From NCBI GenBank assembly GCA_921293015.1, contig OV121088.1:31471645-31535644 (forward strand): a stretch of 64,000 bases of DNA. The letters run 5' to 3'. The notes under the pieces are model-generated. The model was not told the DNA's origin. It searched no databases and was given only the letters and a program-made list of their open reading frames with translations. Source of the DNA: Phorcus lineatus. Taxonomy: Eukaryota > Mollusca > Gastropoda > Trochida > Trochidae. Positions 1 to 12,378 of this stretch are shown piece after piece; within the stretch, counting starts at the first letter, position 1, and the number at the start of each line of letters is the position of its first letter. The position numbers and the translations under genes are program-made.

Positions 1-628
1 TTTTGATGATCTATTCTAAAAGTTCGTCTAATGTAGTTGACCAGCACGGATTAGTATTTGCCATTTTTAAGAAATCACACCTTAAAGGGGCAGTAGCACG
101 TTTTATGATAAATAAAGTGTATTCACACGTTAAATATTCCTATCATTCACACATAAATCCAATTCGCAATGCTGTTTTTAGGTATGGAAACTATCTATAT
201 AGTTTAACTTTTATGTTAACGTCGGCTATTGAGTTTGAATAACATAACTCACGTAGGTAGTTTAGAACGAACATCTTGACAGTTTTGATCACTTTCAACC
301 AACTAACATTTGATCTGCCAGGCTGGTCTTGGTAGCAAGCACTTCCAAATACACATAACATTTGTTATTTGATTCAACCGTTTTTATGTTTAACAAGATG
401 GCGATTTCACTAGATATAAAGTAGGACGAAAGAAAGATAACATCAAAACCAAGATCGAATCAAAATATGAATATGCAGAATTAATTCATATGTGATAAAA
501 CCCCATGCAGTTATCTAAACTTTGAGATAGTTTTGCAAGACAAAGAAGACATTATTCAAATTATACAATCTATAATTCTATTATCTAGCTGCTTTATTTT
601 TAAAATTTGTTTCTTTTGAAATTTACAC
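1..628. other. AT-rich, no gene seen
   Basis: The only item is a MITE-like end TTAAAGGGGCAGTAGCACG at about 82-100. The 79-codon frame near the start has no protein-like features. Confidence 0.5.
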
Positions 629-654
629 TTACAGTACACCCATAAATAAACATA

Positions 655-812
655 CCCCGTATCTAGAAACACACTAGAAACACACTAGATACGCACTAGA
701 TACGCACTAGAAACTTTCTAGAACGTATCTAGAAACTTTCTAGAACGTATCTAGAAACTTTCTAGAACGTATCTAGAAACTTTCTAGAAATTTCTAGAAA
801 TTTCGAGTTTTC
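655..812 (+). repeat. 22-bp minisatellite with TTCTAGAA motifs (left arm)
   Basis: Perfect TTCTAGAA boxes start at 716, 738, 760, 782 and 792. The first four are exactly 22 bases apart. Distal (left) units are degenerate ACTAGAAAC/ACTAGATACGC versions. Confidence 0.9.
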
Positions 813-3129
813 ACTCTTTTCAAAATATTCAAAAATTATAATCTTAATTAAAATCCTCATGTTTTCTTTGCCTATTGTGAAATTTTGAACAAGATTGCAT
901 CAATAGAAAGAGAGATAATTAATATTGAACTTTAAATCTTCCTCGTTTTAACGCGTCTCTTTCCGCGGCACAAGAAGCAGTCTATTTATAGCGCACGTCC
1001 TTTATTAGCTTCACAGCGATAGGCGTCTTCAAGATGTTCCGACGCATGTAGTTTGGTTTTGTTGTCGTTATATTATAACAATTATATGTAATATAAAACT
1101 TTGCAATAAAGCATTAATAAAAGAAGTAATTATAGTTGACATAACGTATATACATTGCGATTGCCTTTTTATAGATAATTTATGCAAGCTTATGAAGAAA
1201 GAGGCTTTGGGGACATGTATTAATCTGTCACTACATGAATTATATTGTAGTTTAAACATATTTTATTTCATTATATAGCGCTTCTTAACGAATATACTAT
1301 TACATAAAAAGTGACGTATATATGGACGAATGAAGACATACATACAGTAAACAGGACGGAATAGATGCATGATTATGTTGGACACTTTTCAATGAAACAA
1401 TTAATGTTTACAAACTTATTTCATACCGCTGATAACTACATGTTCTTTGATATGTGCAGGGCACATAGGACAACGATTGATGAATTCCGAAAATCTCTTT
1501 GATAAAGTGATAAAATTATTAACAGATTTCAGTAGTCCTTGGTTAACCTCTTGTGATGAGCCCGGGTGACAAAATTGAATTGACGACAGATTAAACCTTT
1601 TTTGAAAGAAATATGCCTTAAGTCTTATGTCATTAACATTTGGACAGGTGATGAAGGAACTTAAGGCGTCTTCAAAGTGATAGCCACTATCACATACAGG
1701 TCTATTAGATATAAATCTAGTGAACCGATCTCTATCAAGATCACTACACCCAACTCGAATATGAAAAGATTATATAATGAAAGAGAATCCTAGTTGTTAT
1801 TACTTCTATGCAATCCTTTTGAAGTCCTAAAGCCTTAAGAAAACTGCTTAACATATGATGTTTTGATCATTCAATACTAAAAGGAAAATGCTGACGCTTA
1901 CCAACTTATAAATGCGAGGTTTTGTAAAAGAAGCATGAAATGCAAGTGTGCTTACAAAAATCGTTTTTTATGCGAAGTAGAACAATCGTTCCTCAATATA
2001 ACATTATCACTTGATGGATAAACATTTTATTACATATAAAAACGGCATCGGAATGGTGAACAAGCTTGTTATATATCAATACATCTCTCAAGACAATGTA
2101 TTGCAAGTGGTCAAATCAAAATAGTGACGTAAATGATGTTAGCTATTACGCTAAATTAATCATGTTTATGTTATGTCAACAACATTAAGGCGTACATATA
2201 TACAAAGTTATCTTTAACATGTTTTAAAGACAGGTGTTATGAAAGGTCTGGTTCAGTGTGTCTTACAACGCTGTGTATAAAATCGCATTTAAGTTAAATA
2301 TTTGTCTGTGAAATTTTAAGGATAATCTTATGATGATACAATCGGAGATTGATTTAAAATTTTCATTATTTCATTACTTTCGACAGGGGATTCACCTCGC
2401 ACGACATGCGTTCCGATATGGGTTTCTGATCATCAATGGATAGGAATCAGAATGACTTGACAAATGATATTTACAAACCTGGTAGTGTCGGTTAACGAAA
2501 TTACCACTCTTACAGAGAAAGGGACACCAACGGTCTGTGCCATCATTAATGATAGATTCACTTCAGTAAAAGTACAATAAAAATTATCTCGTCCTAATGC
2601 TGGATTGATATCGTTATTTTTTTCTCGTCAATTCAGAGTAGATGGATACATAATATTGACATTAAAAGATAATGAAATTAAAATATATAGTTGGATTAAG
2701 ATTGAACATAATGAAAACAGCATACTTTACATTTTGTCATAGATATTATATCATATTCCACCCAGTGATTCAGACACTCTACCCATGCATGAACGAACCG
2801 GTTAAGCTTCATTCAACAATGATGTTATCTAATTAATCAACCAGCCAGCGAGGCATACAGCAATAAAACACAGCTGTCTCGGAATAGGAAATGATAATAA
2901 AGATATTATGTAAGAGATCGCCGACATACTTTATTAATTAAGGATTCCGTCAGGCCGGATTATTGTGATGATTGTGTTTGCACAATAAACAACGTGCATA
3001 TCGGCGTACACGCTTGTGAGAGCTCTAATTAGTGACTCGTCATTAATGAACACACCAAACAATCCTGTGAGTAATAAAATGTGTCAACCAAATTATTTGT
3101 CTGTTATTGGTTTTCTTCACGTTCATGAC

Positions 3130-3213
3130 CATAATATTTCGCGATGTTTTATTATTCGCGCATTATGACTTAACGCGAAAAGCGCGAAAATTAAACCCCC
3201 GCGAAATATTATG
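3130..3213. repeat. Small inverted-repeat element with 14-bp arms
   Basis: CATAATATTTCGCG at 3130-3143 is repeated exactly as reverse complement at 3200-3213. The interior holds further CGCGAAAA motifs. It resembles short GCGAAAAT-type interspersed repeats that I recall from bivalve genomes (recollection, unverified). Confidence 0.6.
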
Positions 3214-3655
3214 ATTTTACAGTACGTAGTTTATAGCACTTCAAGGAAGTTATTTAGTACTTGGAAAGTCTGGTCGAAATAGTAACTGTAATCTCGCTCT
3301 TCTCCTGTGTCATCAGTCAGAGATCGTATAGACATGTGCGGTGGAGCTTGACCTGCTAATGAGCGAGACGAGTTGTGTAACCCCCGGGTAGCAGTAATGT
3401 AGTACAGTCAGTTATTTGTTTCATATCCCTGTCTATACGATACCTGCTTCAGTTGACGAGCTGGAATAAACATTGTCAATACACTTCCTCTCTAAGTCTG
3501 TTTAATTTGTTTATGAGTGTAAGAGGAAAACTTTTAGGTGCCCAGTTAAAAAATAACGTCTTCTCACAACCCGCTTACCGCTCGTTATTGAACTAAGCTT
3601 TTCCCAGTGTTTATATATTCCACCGATCGGCACAAAATCACACAAGTGCAATTCG

Positions 3656-4090
3656 ATGGATCGCCAAACAGTATTTATAACCAAACTTATTAAAACCTGT
3701 CGGAACGTAGATATGTCTAAATTGACAACGTTCTTTAAAAGTAAGAATAATCCCGCGCCTGAATATCAATGTAACCTTCTACCTACAACAACTAACAATA
3801 ACGACAGAGAAAATTCATCTGTTCGAACAGTAAAATGTAGGACAGCGTTAAATGCAAGAACGTTTTTCCTGACACAATAAAACTATGGAATTATTTAACT
3901 CCTGGCAATAAAATTGTTAATTCAAATGAATTAGCTAGATTATCAACTCTCGCCCGCTGTGGTGACTTGAACGCTGATCAGTTAAACAGACATAACATAG
4001 AAAGCCAGACCTGTTCCTGCATGTGGTCACCCAGTCGATAACGCTGTTCACTATTTCTTCACATGCCAAAAGTACGATCCAGGTTACAGG
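3656..4090 (+). pseudogene. LINE (non-LTR retrotransposon) ORF2 tail, decayed
   Basis: The translated plus strand shows the C-terminal part of a jockey/CR1-like reverse-transcriptase protein, broken by frameshifts. A frame at 3656-3867 contains the 'SSVRTVKCRTALNARTFF' stretch. It shifts to FPDTIKLWNYL (3865-3897), the usual FxPxTIxxWN block, and shifts again to CGHPVDNAVHYFFTC at 4022-4066, the Cys/His knuckle near the end of such proteins. The catalytic FADD region is absent, so this is a 5'-truncated fossil. It meets an oppositely oriented LINE fragment at about 4090. Confidence 0.7.
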
Positions 4091-4499
4091 TGACATAATT
4101 ATCTGCTTGCAACACATTCTTAAAACGACGGTAAGTCCGCAATTTGTTACCATTGATCAAACCTTTATCATTCCATAATTCAGCATGCCAACTGTCATTG
4201 TCTAAGAGTAACAACCACTGTTTTGCAGCCTCAAAGTCAACATTTGAGACATTTAAAATATCTACAAGTGGTAAATTCCAATTTGAAATCAAATTGAAAA
4301 CATGATTATACCAGGAAGTTCTAAAATTGCGTGACCATGCATTAATGATTGATACAATGTTACACTGCGACGTTTGTATACGACGCCAGAATCTTAGTAT
4401 TTCGATATTCTGTTTTGTCAGACAAGATGCCCAGCCCATTTCACCACGGACTGTTAGACTGCATATGTAATTGCTTTGAAGTGGCCTTAAAATAAGCAC
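4059..4499 (-). pseudogene. LINE ORF2 post-RT fragment, opposite orientation
   Basis: A 146-codon frame on the minus strand has GEMGWASCLTKQNIEILRFW, then a region ending SWHAELWNDKGL and KLRTYRRFKNVLQADNYV. This order (GE-GW block, then KLRTY-FK-NY block) is typical of the linker between the RT domain and the terminal Cys/His knuckle in mollusc LINEs. It stops where the opposed plus-strand fragment begins, so the two 3' parts face each other. Confidence 0.6.
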
Positions 4500-5739
4500 C
4501 TTGGAGCTTGTTGGACAATCATTTCATGAATTGTACATTTTCATGAATAAAAATGTTTCAATAAAAACAAGCATCTCATCTTCAACACAGTCGATACAGC
4601 TAAAACACTCTCTCATTAAACGAGAAGATTTTCATAACGCTAACGTTGTTTCAAGTGCAACACCGCTTATGATCAAAACTAACGATCGTCTTTATCGCTA
4701 ACGGCTTTTGGATACATATTTCTATGCTGTAGTCTTTCATGACTTTGTTTAGGCAACATTTATCAACTCCCCTGCCACTCACGCTGACACCCTCTGATAT
4801 CGTCCACACCGTTATATGCAACACCATTTGACGCTGGATACACTGAACGGAGTCTTGTCCGTAGTGAACCTACACGGTTATAAGAAAATTATTCATTTGA
4901 TGTATTTGTATGTTTCGATATTAGTAACCGTTTTAAAAATGTCGAAGATAAACATGACAGCTATGAAAGTTCAACAACTGTTCATTCATCGTTCCAAGTA
5001 ACTTTGTATGGTTTGATTTTGTAGAGAGTCAAATACACCGTGCGTTCATTAATTTTGATTTCTTATAGCATTAAAGTAGTGAAAATAGTAACCGTATATG
5101 TATATTTCGAGGCGAGATATAACATTCATATTTATATATAGCGAATTTAATTACTTTGAATATGATAAATGTGTTTAAAACTGTGACCTCTACCGTCCCA
5201 CGGTAATAAATATGTCCCCTTTCGTTGACTGAATTGCGTAACACAGTCGCAGTCGTCTTCAGCAAAAGATGAGCATTCTTCCGTCTATGTCTGGACAGCC
5301 CGGTTGTGTATTGTAGAATACACAGTTAATTCACTTTGAAATTTCGACATGTTCTTTCCAGGTTACGGTTCTCCGTACACTTGCCTGTTCGGGAGATACG
5401 GTTCACTGAGTAAATTGCACGTAAAACAGTAATTATTATTGCAGTTACTCATTCATTTAAAAACCTTTCGTATTTGAAAGAGTGAAAGAGATAGTAAGCC
5501 TTGATAAATCCCGTTAAGCATTTTATGACTTTACATGTTTGTTTTTCGCCATATCTTACACAGTCGAACAAACTTCAACTTAAACTCACAAGTTACATGA
5601 TAGTACTGACGCTATGTCTTGTTGATTTCTTTTTTGGTTAAAGGGGCAAAAAAAATGTTGTTGGGGTCAAGTATGTCAAACTTTATGAATGGTGTTATTT
5701 TTATCGATAAGTAGTGGTGGTTTATGAAATTCAGCATCC

Positions 5740-6900
5740 CGATTTTTACCAGTAAAGTATAGCGACAATAAGAAATTTTCAGTCGTAATGTGTGATAAAA
5801 AAACGGACAATGACTTGCGACATTGAGCAAAACGTTATTTTGGAAACTTAATTACAGCAGACAAAAATACAAATATGGTTTTGTAGTGTTTAATAAGTGT
5901 TGAGTAATGAACATGTAAATGTGACCAAATAGTTTAAACTCTTAAAAATACATTTCCGTTTCCAAATTTAGAAAACAGGAAAACATGTCTTGATTTTGGC
6001 ATTTAGAGATAAAACTGAATGTTTAGGGAGACAATTAGAACCTCACTAAGGACCCATGGTCTTTGAGCTATTATCTGTGTAATATGAAAAATCAGAATGC
6101 ATACTCTGTGTCACTTTAAAATGACTGCAAACTTATAAAACATTCTAATGTTGATTACTAACACCGACGTTACCAGTAAAGCGGTTATACATCTGAATCC
6201 ATTTTTCTACATAAAATCGTAAGGGGAAAAGGAATGTAATTTCTACTTTGTTCCTATCAATACGCAGAATCCATCGACAGTAAATGGATTATCCCTTTGT
6301 TGTTTTCTTACATAATTAAATGCATACAAAAATATGTGAATAGCATAACTTTGCGTACATGTCATTATGACTGAGTTGTTACTAAATTATGATACAAATT
6401 GATATGTATCTTTGGACATAAAATACCGTTATCGTTGAAAACATTATTGATTTATAACATTTTAATTATGATTGTGTATAAGGTTTCAATCAGCAACTCG
6501 GGAGTTTACGGTTTAAGGGAATCTTGGAGGATACCTCCTCAGTTTTTAATCAAATTAGGAAACGGTTATTAAACGGGTACATGTTATCAATGTCAGATGG
6601 AAATTAATTAAGTTTTCTCTCTCTTCGTGCTTATGAGTTCAGTATAGTGACAATAAAACAGGTTAAAGTCTCGGTTGGTGTTCGAAAACCGGACAGTGAC
6701 GCGCGTCAATGACTCAAACGTGATTTTTAAAACCTATTTACATCAAGCACAAATGTAAATATTGATTGGCAGGATTAATTAGGACTTTTAACTGGTACAC
6801 ATGTAAAATGTATGCAGATTTTCGACGTCCTTACATTTATATGGCCGTTTTTCATGTATCAATGAAAAATAAAAATAGCAAAATTTGGGAATTTGGGAGA
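5740..6900. repeat. Diverged internal duplication
   Basis: The stretch from about 5750 (AGTATAGCGACAATAA ... CGGACAATGAC ... AAACG) resembles that from about 6640 (AGTATAGTGACAATAA ... CGGACAGTGAC ... AAACG) in the same order. Limits are approximate. Confidence 0.45.
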
Positions 6901-8433
6901 TTTACTGCATTCATAGAATATGAACACCTCAAATATGATGTACTTAAAACAGCGAAATATATTGTTCGCTATTTAGACTAGTTTGATCATTTATAAAAGT
7001 TTACACATAAATATATAGTTTTCATACTAAAGATCAATTGTTTTATCCAAATGTATGTTGTTCCAATCCGTTACTACTCAGTATTACTAACAAACATGTA
7101 CAGCATGGAGGAAATCTAATATACCGTCTCTCAAGAAAAAGTTTATGAAGCAAACACAGTTCTGGAATAAAAATATTTTAAACCTTTAAACCATACCATG
7201 GATAATGAAACAATTCTACATTATTTTGATCGAATATTGAATATGTTGTCACAGTGTTTCACTACTCAGTATATAAACATACACCTTGGAGAATTACTGT
7301 GACGCTCTACTCACTGTGTGAGTGGACATCGGCATGGCTCTTATAATTATGTTGTCAGATAATACGACGCGACAAGGATGAGCGTACCTTCATCTTCCAC
7401 AAATTAAAAGATACTTCCTAAGATTATCCGCAGAAAGACATGCACATAATTTGTTTGAACAAATTAGTAACGGTGTTTCAACAGTCTGAATATAGTTCGA
7501 GTTTACTATTGTCAGGCCCAAAGCATTGTAGTCGTACATGTATAGTAAGCGCGCACACTATAAAAAAAGATGACGGCGAGGGAAAATAAAAGCTTAAGAC
7601 AAACTAGAACAGCGACAAGTTGATGTGACCGACGACAATTGCTTAGTTAAAACTGCGAATGCTTTCATGATTGAATAAAACGTCAAAAGCGCATGCTTGC
7701 TTACACCTAGAAAACCCTTTTTTCTCAACATTCCGATAAGTCATTATAACGTGTAAATGATGCCTTCATATTTTCATGTAGAGACAGAGAACTAACTCTC
7801 ACAATCTTTTCATTTCCTGAAAAGCAAGCAGAGGTTCTTTGCATTAGTCAATCCCCCTATAACCAATTCAATTATAATATGTAAGTCTTTGAAGAAACGA
7901 GGGTATTTTTTATTTGCATTTTTACTTCAAATATGTCCTTATTAAACCAACAAGAATGGGTTTTTTTTTTATCTCATTCACCTATTTATTTAAAACGTTT
8001 CTTTGCACTTATGTTAAGTTTACAGATTGAATATTACGAACTGAGAGAGAAACGTAATTTACTAATTCCTTTTGCATATAAGAAAGATCAATGCATTTGA
8101 CGTACATGAAATAAAAATAGAAGACTTAGATAGATAGTACGTACGTTTTCTCTGAGGTGATAAAGGGCTTTGATTATAAACCTAATCAAAACCATTTTGA
8201 AGGCAAAGCTGTACGCTGACTTAAGTTGTTGACCAGACGCGTTACAGCTCATTAGCGCGTAAGCAATGCGTAGCGTTATAATGAGGATGCGTTGTAGAGG
8301 AGGGAAACTTTAACATTGAATATCTTCTTTCCTAATTAACACAAGCAGTTCATCTTTTCAAATTGTGCAAAAGATAACATAATGTTTCAGAAAAAAATAA
8401 AATTATTTGAATATCTCTCAAAAAATAAAAACT

Positions 8434-8580
8434 CGAAATTTCTAGAAATTTCTAGAAAGTTTCTAGATACGTTCTAGAAAGTTTCTAGAAAGTTTCTAGA
8501 TCCGTTCTAGAAAGTTTCTAGATCCGTTCTAGAAAGTTTCTAGATACGTTCTAGATACGTTCTAGAAATTTCTAGAAAGG
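8434..8580 (-). repeat. 22-bp minisatellite with TTCTAGAA motifs (right arm)
   Basis: Reverse-complement counterpart of the left array. Perfect TTCTAGAA boxes start at 8440, 8450, 8472, 8483, 8505, 8527, 8560 and 8570. Spacings are 10, 22, 11, 22, 22, 33 and 10, near multiples of 11. Confidence 0.9.
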
Positions 8581-8608
8581 GGGTAGTTTGTTTATGGTTG
8601 TAGTGTAA

Positions 8609-9447
8609 GAATTTTGTTAAGCCTTCCCCTCATCAACAGCTTTATGATTTATGAACGAATTATGAATTAAAAGAAAATAAACAATCTTTTAAGATTTAAC
8701 ATCAAATATCCAATGTAAACAGAGCTTATTTTGATTAAAAAGTTGTTATCTTGATTAAACTCGCTTATCTTTACAAATCATCATTAGAAAACGAAAAATT
8801 GTTTTGTTCAGAGGTAGTTAATAAGTTCATAGTCGGTAGACAACTGTTCAGTAGTGAACAATTACATAGTGAATAGAACTTTGTTATACGTACTGAACAA
8901 TTATATATTGAATGGATATCTGTGATATGTAATAACAGAAAATGATTATTGTACAAGAGTATATGTCTTTATCATTATTACGAAGATGAAATAAGATCAA
9001 AAGAAAATTATTTCTAATACTGGATATATTGAATTCACTACTCTTCTAATAACATTTTATTACATTATGGTACTGTCATTAATGAGTGTATTTCATAGGA
9101 AGCATAATTTGTTGTTTGATATCTCTACAAATAATGAAAACCATATTGACACTATAACAATGCTTCTTGTGACAGGCACATTTGTTGAAATGGTCTCGCG
9201 GTATAAAAGCCCAAAGGCACAGTGGTGATACGTGTTTGCACAGCATAAATGTCCTCCATATTTGCAGTAATTAGGTAACAATAGAAATAAGTTTTGTTCT
9301 AGTAAGTGTGGTCATTGGCTATTTTCTATTACTTAGGTACTTATATATGTTTGATTGCATTGTCACACCCTCAACATCCAACATAGAAAATAAAAATATG
9401 TTTTTTAATTCTCACGTTGGTAATTACGTCTTGCTGTACACACCCAT
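8609..9447. other. AT-rich, no gene supported
   Basis: Intronic or intergenic sequence. A short minus-strand frame near 9180-9281 has several cysteines but does not fit neurophysin spacing. Confidence 0.5.
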
Positions 9448-9541
9448 CTTCCTACGCAAAGCTTAACTACTGCCAGTCTCGAACTGTCCAAGTTAACTTG
9501 GACAGTTCGAGACTGGCAGTAGTTAAGCTTTGCGTAGGAAG
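9448..9541. repeat. Perfect 94-bp palindrome (47-bp arms, no loop)
   Basis: The bases 9448-9494 are the exact reverse complement of 9495-9541, centred on AGTTAACT. Checked base by base; no mismatch was found. Confidence 0.95.
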
Positions 9542-9590
9542 TTAACTTGGACAGTTCGAGACTGGCAATAGTTAAGCTTTGCGTAGGAAG
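9541..9590 (+). repeat. Third copy of the palindrome arm in tandem
   Basis: This repeats the right arm (9492-9540) at a 49-base period with a single difference (GGCAGT to GGCAAT). The GAAGATGG that follows also mirrors the CCATCTTC at 9444-9451 before the left arm. Confidence 0.9.
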
Positions 9591-10841
9591 ATGGTACACA
9601 CCCTGTACATGAATAGTATATTTACATTTAAAATAAAAGACTTATGATATTTGATTTAATTTGTTAACATTGTATTTCTATCTAAGCCAATTCGATGGGA
9701 TACACTGAATTCTGAATATTTAAGAGGCGAGATGAAAATGGCAAATAGAGTGATACAAAATGTGAATAAATCACTGACAATTAGTTATGTCTCCAAGCGT
9801 TTCCTTGAACTGGAAACCGGTAAGAATATCAATTTAAATTTGGCTGAAAAGAAATGACCAGTTTTCAAAGATGTGATGACTCAGCATTGAGTGATGACAG
9901 ATTCTATTTTCATGGTTGATTTGTTCTTACTGAAGAGAGAAAATTGACATACCAACCTTTTTCTTTCCATCGTTAAGCTAACAAAGGCTTCCTTTACAGC
10001 ATTTCAACTAGCGTTGAGGAAAGGACAAGTTTAGAATTTGATGATAGATCAACTGTTTATAAAGTAAATGCCAATTTTATATAACTCGACAACTCAATTT
10101 CAGCACTCATATTCTCACTGCATCTTCATGAGTGATATTTCGGAAATATATCTTCATATTTATTACAGGCTTATCTTAATGTTAGAATAGGTCATTATCA
10201 GGGAATGAAGAATGCTTGAAAGACCATTGGTTTTATTCTTTAAAAGTGCAGACAAAAACATCAAAATCAAAAGTGCCGAGCCGAAATATAAAAGTTGCCT
10301 AATTAAAATATTTAAAATTGCCACTCATAAAGGTCATTCTGGTAAAACAAAAGTCATAATAGTAAAAAAAAACAGTCGTCAAAATGATGACATAAACATT
10401 GGAAGTTTAAAATTGTACACAAAATAAATGTTGAATCAGATATAGAATTTGTGAAAATGGGTTGAAAAAAATTTTGATGAAGAAATTCGTTTTCATGAAT
10501 GAACCAATTCTGTCTGGTTTCCATTACATTGCTTTATTTCTTATGAATATATTTTCTTCTAAATTGACAAACACTTTCATGTTATTTCTTGAGATCCAAC
10601 GACAACGGTATGATTTGCAAAGTTAGCCACACTCTTTATTCTCGATTACATTCTCTAGAAGGCAACGTTTTACATAAAAACCCAAAAGAAGGATATAATT
10701 AGGGCTGATATTATGTATGAGAGTGAGTTCACTGAGACTGATTTCTGCTTGACATTTATCATGACCGACTGAAAGAATTTTTCCAAAGTCAAGTTTAACA
10801 TCCTATAGGATTCTGTACCTAGTTACTGCATCCCCTTGCTA

Positions 10842-11176
10842 TTGAGGGGCAGTAACACGTTTTTGAAAATTTATTTCTAAAATTTTCCTTCATAAAAATC
10901 AGTTTATGCCAATGTATTAATAATCAGAGGTTAAAAATAGTATTTCTCAAACTTATGAAAATGTATAAAAAATAAACACTAGCCGCCATTTCAGTGTGAA
11001 CATCTTTTAATCTTTTACGTTGGTAAAAACAGATTCGCATAGCTTAACTAAACATGGTATGGTCGTCAGAGAACTGCTTCTTTTATTTAAAAACGATTGT
11101 CTTGCAATCGGTAGAATCAATTTTCGTTTCTGTGAGATCACTTTGTTTACCTAAAAACGTGCTACTGGCACTTTAA
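10842..11176. mobile_element. Candidate 335-bp MITE
   Basis: Imperfect terminal inverted repeats of about 23 bases: TTGAGGGGCAGTAACACG at the left, TTAAAGTGCCAGTAGCACG read inward from the right, both followed by TTTTT. Similar single ends (TTAAAGG-GCAGTAGCACG) occur near 81-105 and, more diverged, near 46118. There is no coding capacity. TTAA-like outer bases are seen but no clear target duplication. Confidence 0.4.
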
Positions 11177-12067
11177 AGAAAAAATAAGTCACCAAGAGTG
11201 TAGATGTTTATATGTTTTTTGAATTTATATCTTATCCAAAACTTAAACATTTGTGATATGAATGTACAACCTATTAACAAGGCATATCAATTTCATGATC
11301 GAACGATATTAAATTACATTTGACGTTTTGTTAAAGAAGCGATCCTGTGTCTCGGAAGACACAATTGAATTCCTTATCACTCCGTGAAACACTTATATAT
11401 GATACTTGACATTGTTAACATCAAATCTTTGCTCAATTCCACCTTCGATGATATGAGCTACTTATGTACCGTCTTCTGGTGAGTTATGTAGCTAAAACAA
11501 ACATTTGGTGACTTTAACCGTTTACATGCACTCATGTATTACACTAATTGCGTTTTAATCTAGAAATCTTCATCTAACCAAAAAAACATATTATCTTAAT
11601 AGAAAATAAATAACAATAATAAAACATCGTAAGTCTTAATACAACTAAGAAAACCAAACGGATTGTTGTCAGATTCTGATTGAAACTGTATCAATAAAAC
11701 GTTTAAAATTATCTTTGTATCCTGTCATGATCATTAAAGTAGTTAAAACATATTCCAAATAATCAACTTTCTCCTACATATATGTAAATAGTGATTTCCC
11801 ATTTGTCTTCTCTTTGTTATAAAAACGTAAAAACGCTGATTCCTAAACAGCAATCAATATACTATGCTGTATGTATATGAAAAATGACAAATGTCTGTAA
11901 AAGGGACTCTAATGACATTAACATCATGGCTTTTCAGAACCCGAAAATCCTTATATAACGACCACCTGAGGAATAGCGTTCAATTGTGTAGCTGTAACTA
12001 CGTTGATAATTTGACTAAATATTACCAAGTTTACACTACGCAGGTATATAAACCAAACATCGTTGTA

Positions 12068-12378
12068 TCAACACAATGTTAACGAATGTTTATCAGAGAT
12101 AATATAAGAGATATCACTTTGAGGCTCTAACAGGGCTTGGCATTTGTTCGAGGGCTCTTTCTTACGAAATCTCTTCCTCGGAAATGAAATACTGTTAACT
12201 GCAATGCCTAGATCTTCTGTCATACTTGACCTCAGGTCTTTCATGTTCCGAAATACGTGATCTTCCGGGAAACGAATGAATAACGTTAGAAACTTGATAA
12301 CATGAATGCATAGTAAGAGTCGGCCAGTACTTGCCACTTCACGTTGATAGAGGTTTAAAGTATCTTCATATAACTCGT
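12068..12378 (-). other. Unassigned open frame with protein-like composition
   Basis: The minus strand is open from about 12378 to a TGA at 12068-12070, starting YELYEDTLNLYQREVASTG and including FPRKRFRKKEPSNKCQ and a C-terminal SDKHSLTLC. Codon use looks coding (mixed GC third positions) compared with the AT-rich surroundings. It lies about 1 kb downstream of the neuropeptide exon on the same strand, inside its presumed first intron. It has no neurophysin cysteine pattern, so it is not the next exon of that gene. I do not recognise the family. It could be a terminal exon of another gene, a transposon remnant or chance. Confidence 0.25.

Larger units (their letters stand above)
629..8608. 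mobile_element. Candidate ~8-kb element bounded by long inverted repeats
   Basis: The segment 629-840 recurs in reverse complement at 8390-8608. The match covers about 35 bases outside the CTAG-rich arrays (a conserved CCATAAA...AAAC...ACCCC stretch), the arrays themselves, and about 40 bases inside (CGAGTTTT, ATATTCAAA). The interior has no recognisable transposase, only LINE debris and diverged sequence. The outermost matching bases are TTACAC/TTACAG. I could not define a target-site duplication. The alternative is two independent insertions of a ~200-bp repeat in opposite orientation. Confidence 0.4.

Noticed and set aside
3310-3500. Possible LTR end with a short inverted repeat (ATCGTATAGACA) and AATAAA
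   Set aside because: Suggestive of a gypsy LTR, but no second LTR, primer-binding site or gag-pol was found.
9180-9281. Minus-strand cysteine-rich frame (NYCKYGGHLCCANTYHHC) as a neurophysin exon
   Set aside because: It has a CC pair, but cysteine spacing, lack of CGPG and lack of a clear acceptor do not fit neurophysin. Left unassigned.
9405-9599. 64-codon minus-strand frame
   Set aside because: It lies wholly across the palindrome and its third arm, so the frame reflects the repeat.
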